Shown here in pieces: positions 63,289 through 64,000 of a DNA stretch of 64,000 nucleotides. Position 1 is the stretch's first letter. Each line of letters begins with the position of its first letter. Source of the DNA: Ceratodon purpureus (lineage: Eukaryota; Streptophyta; Bryopsida; Pseudoditrichales; Ditrichaceae); contig CM026424.1 in assembly GCA_014871385.1 (NCBI GenBank), positions 11,565,115-11,629,114 of the forward strand, written 5' to 3'. A model generated the notes under the pieces. That model did not search any database. It was not told the origin of the DNA and saw nothing but the letters and a program-made list of their open reading frames with translations. Made by a program: the position numbers and the translations under genes.

Positions 63289-64000
63289 CTACTCCTCACT
63301 AATTAAGCTAAGACGGGGACTACTGAGATGCCATCGTGGCTGAGAGTCAGACCACCGAGCAAACACACCGTTGCAACACCACAGCGTTTTGAATTGTTTG
63401 ATGCGGTTGCGAACCTTCGTATGGGCCTCGAGACCCTTGTACTTCTTGATATCTGCAAGAGTTCGCTCCCATGCGAGCCGGCCGTAGTCCACAAGACCAA
63501 GCCAGATTTTACACCTGACTTTCTCCTGTGGCCAGCGGACTCCATTGAAGGCCATGTCATTCCTTGCTCTCCAAAGGAACCACGTAACCGCCCCCCGCAT
63601 CAGGAGCCATACCCTGCTGATGTGTTTGAATCTGCGGGGAAGTCTATGGGCAAACAGGCAGTGTTTCCATGTCAGCCTGAGAACCCGCCGCGTGAGCTGT
63701 GTGTCTTCGGCAGACATGTTACTTTCCTCGTTAGGGGCAAGTTGGTGCCCAATGGCACTGAGTGCCCAGAGGGCACTGTGTGCCCGTAGGGCACTTTGTG
63801 CCCCCTGGGCACTAGGTGCCCGTGGGGCACTCTGTGTCCTCGGGTGCGGGGGTGAGCCATCGGAATGAGGGGGCCCTGATTCATTCAAGGCCAATGAACT
63901 ACTCTGAACAATGAGGTCCAGCGCAGGTTGGAGACGATGCGGGGCCGGGAAACCATAGTGAGTAGGTCCTATGTCGTCACTGCTGTGAGTAACAGGCTCC
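63289..64000 (-). CDS. LINE ORF2 C-terminus (zf-RVT-like region), partial
   Basis: The frame is open from the window edge to the stop at 63289-63291, without interruption. The distal part (RVWLLMRGAVTWFLWRARND MAFNG-type segment, then W-x-x-x-R-C-K-I-W) matches the region after the reverse transcriptase in plant LINEs, where a 'W-x-x-W-x-x-RN' signature is typical. The upstream part holds a hexapeptide repeat SAxxAx encoded by an 18-bp minisatellite. The reverse transcriptase and endonuclease domains would lie beyond the window. It is not a host gene. Confidence 0.7.
   Translation of the reverse strand, partial: EPVTHSSDDIGPTHYGFPAPHRLQPALDLIVQSSSLALNESGPPHSDGSPPHPRTQSAPRAPSAQGAQSALRAHSALWALSAIGHQLAPNEESNMSAEDTQLTRRVLRLTWKHCLFAHRLPRRFKHISRVWLLMRGAVTWFLWRARNDMAFNGVRWPQEKVRCKIWLGLVDYGRLAWERTLADIKKYKGLEAHTKVRNRIKQFKTLWCCNGVFARWSDSQPRWHLSSPRLSLISEE
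63746..63834. repeat. 18-bp minisatellite inside the LINE ORF
   Basis: Five units of TGCCCxxxGGGCACTxxG (the first one base short) follow each other; each contains a TGCCC...GGGCA palindrome. Read on the minus strand they give SAPRAP-SAQGAQ-SALRAH-SALWAL-SAIGH, so the period keeps the reading frame. Confidence 0.85.

Larger units (their letters stand above)
63140..64000 (-). mobile_element. LINE (non-LTR retrotransposon) 3' end with poly(A) tail
   Basis: Read on the minus strand, the element enters from the window edge, ends its ORF at 63289, has a short 3' UTR with AATAAA, and finishes in a 42-base poly(A) (T 63140-63181 on +). This is a classic L1-type 3' terminus. The 5' part and target-site duplication are outside the window. 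The long intact poly(A) suggests a fairly recent insertion. Confidence 0.85.

Noticed and set aside
1..64000. CRISPR array, prokaryotic operon or organellar insertion
   Set aside because: The repeats found are tandem or dispersed without unique equal spacers, genes carry spliceosomal introns, and no organellar gene was recognised.

Overview
The window is nuclear DNA of a land plant. It holds four complete or near-complete intron-containing genes with GT-AG introns, of families tied to plant walls and nutrition: a GUX-type xylan glucuronosyltransferase, a COBRA GPI-anchored wall protein, a PHT1 phosphate transporter, and a MEKK-class MAP3K that carries ankyrin repeats. A fifth gene, for a peptidoglycan-binding-domain protein, enters from the left edge. 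Low gene density, many repeat relics and several divergent family members fit a non-seed plant (bryophyte, lycophyte or fern) better than a model angiosperm. That placement is inference; the species cannot be read from the sequence.

Layout. 1-3.3 kb (+): 3' part of the peptidoglycan-binding/transmembrane/coiled-coil gene. 5.1-9.3 kb (-): GUX-like gene in eight coding exons, convergent with the first. 9.3-16.6 kb: gene-poor, with a 1.08-kb TIR element, a 215-bp MITE and a tRNA-like retro-relic. 16.65-19.03 kb (-): broken hAT-like transposase. 19.9-20.3 kb (-): kinase relic. 21.36-21.80 kb (-): coiled-coil ORF of unknown family. 24.2-27.05 kb (-): intact COBRA gene in six coding exons, with a repeat-bearing GC-richer upstream region to about 30 kb. 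30.3-36.5 kb: very AT-rich, with one cysteine-rich ORF. 36.5-48.6 kb (+): C-rich minisatellite, GC-rich promoter-like block, a roughly 170-bp degenerate tandem repeat leader, then the ankyrin-MAP3K in 14 coding exons. 48.6-57.6 kb: AT-rich repeats with three further TIR-family copies. 57.9-61.0 kb (+): strand-skewed upstream region and the PHT1 gene in three exons. 63.1-64.0 kb (-): 3' end of a LINE with a 42-base poly(A) tail, truncated by the window edge.

How the genes relate. They are not an operon. GUX and COBRA both act in cell-wall construction: GUX in the Golgi on xylan side chains, COBRA at the plasma membrane or wall in cellulose organisation. PHT1 imports phosphate. The MAP3K is a cytosolic signalling kinase. 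No functional link beyond linkage is claimed.

Most worth a second look: the ankyrin-MEKK architecture with an added Cys cluster and a tandem-repeat leader rich in donor-like sites; the GUX protein with both usual catalytic signatures altered; the peptidoglycan-binding membrane protein; and a dispersed non-autonomous TIR family ending in TTAACCCCTAAAG. I found no CRISPR array, bacterial-type operon or obvious organellar insertion.
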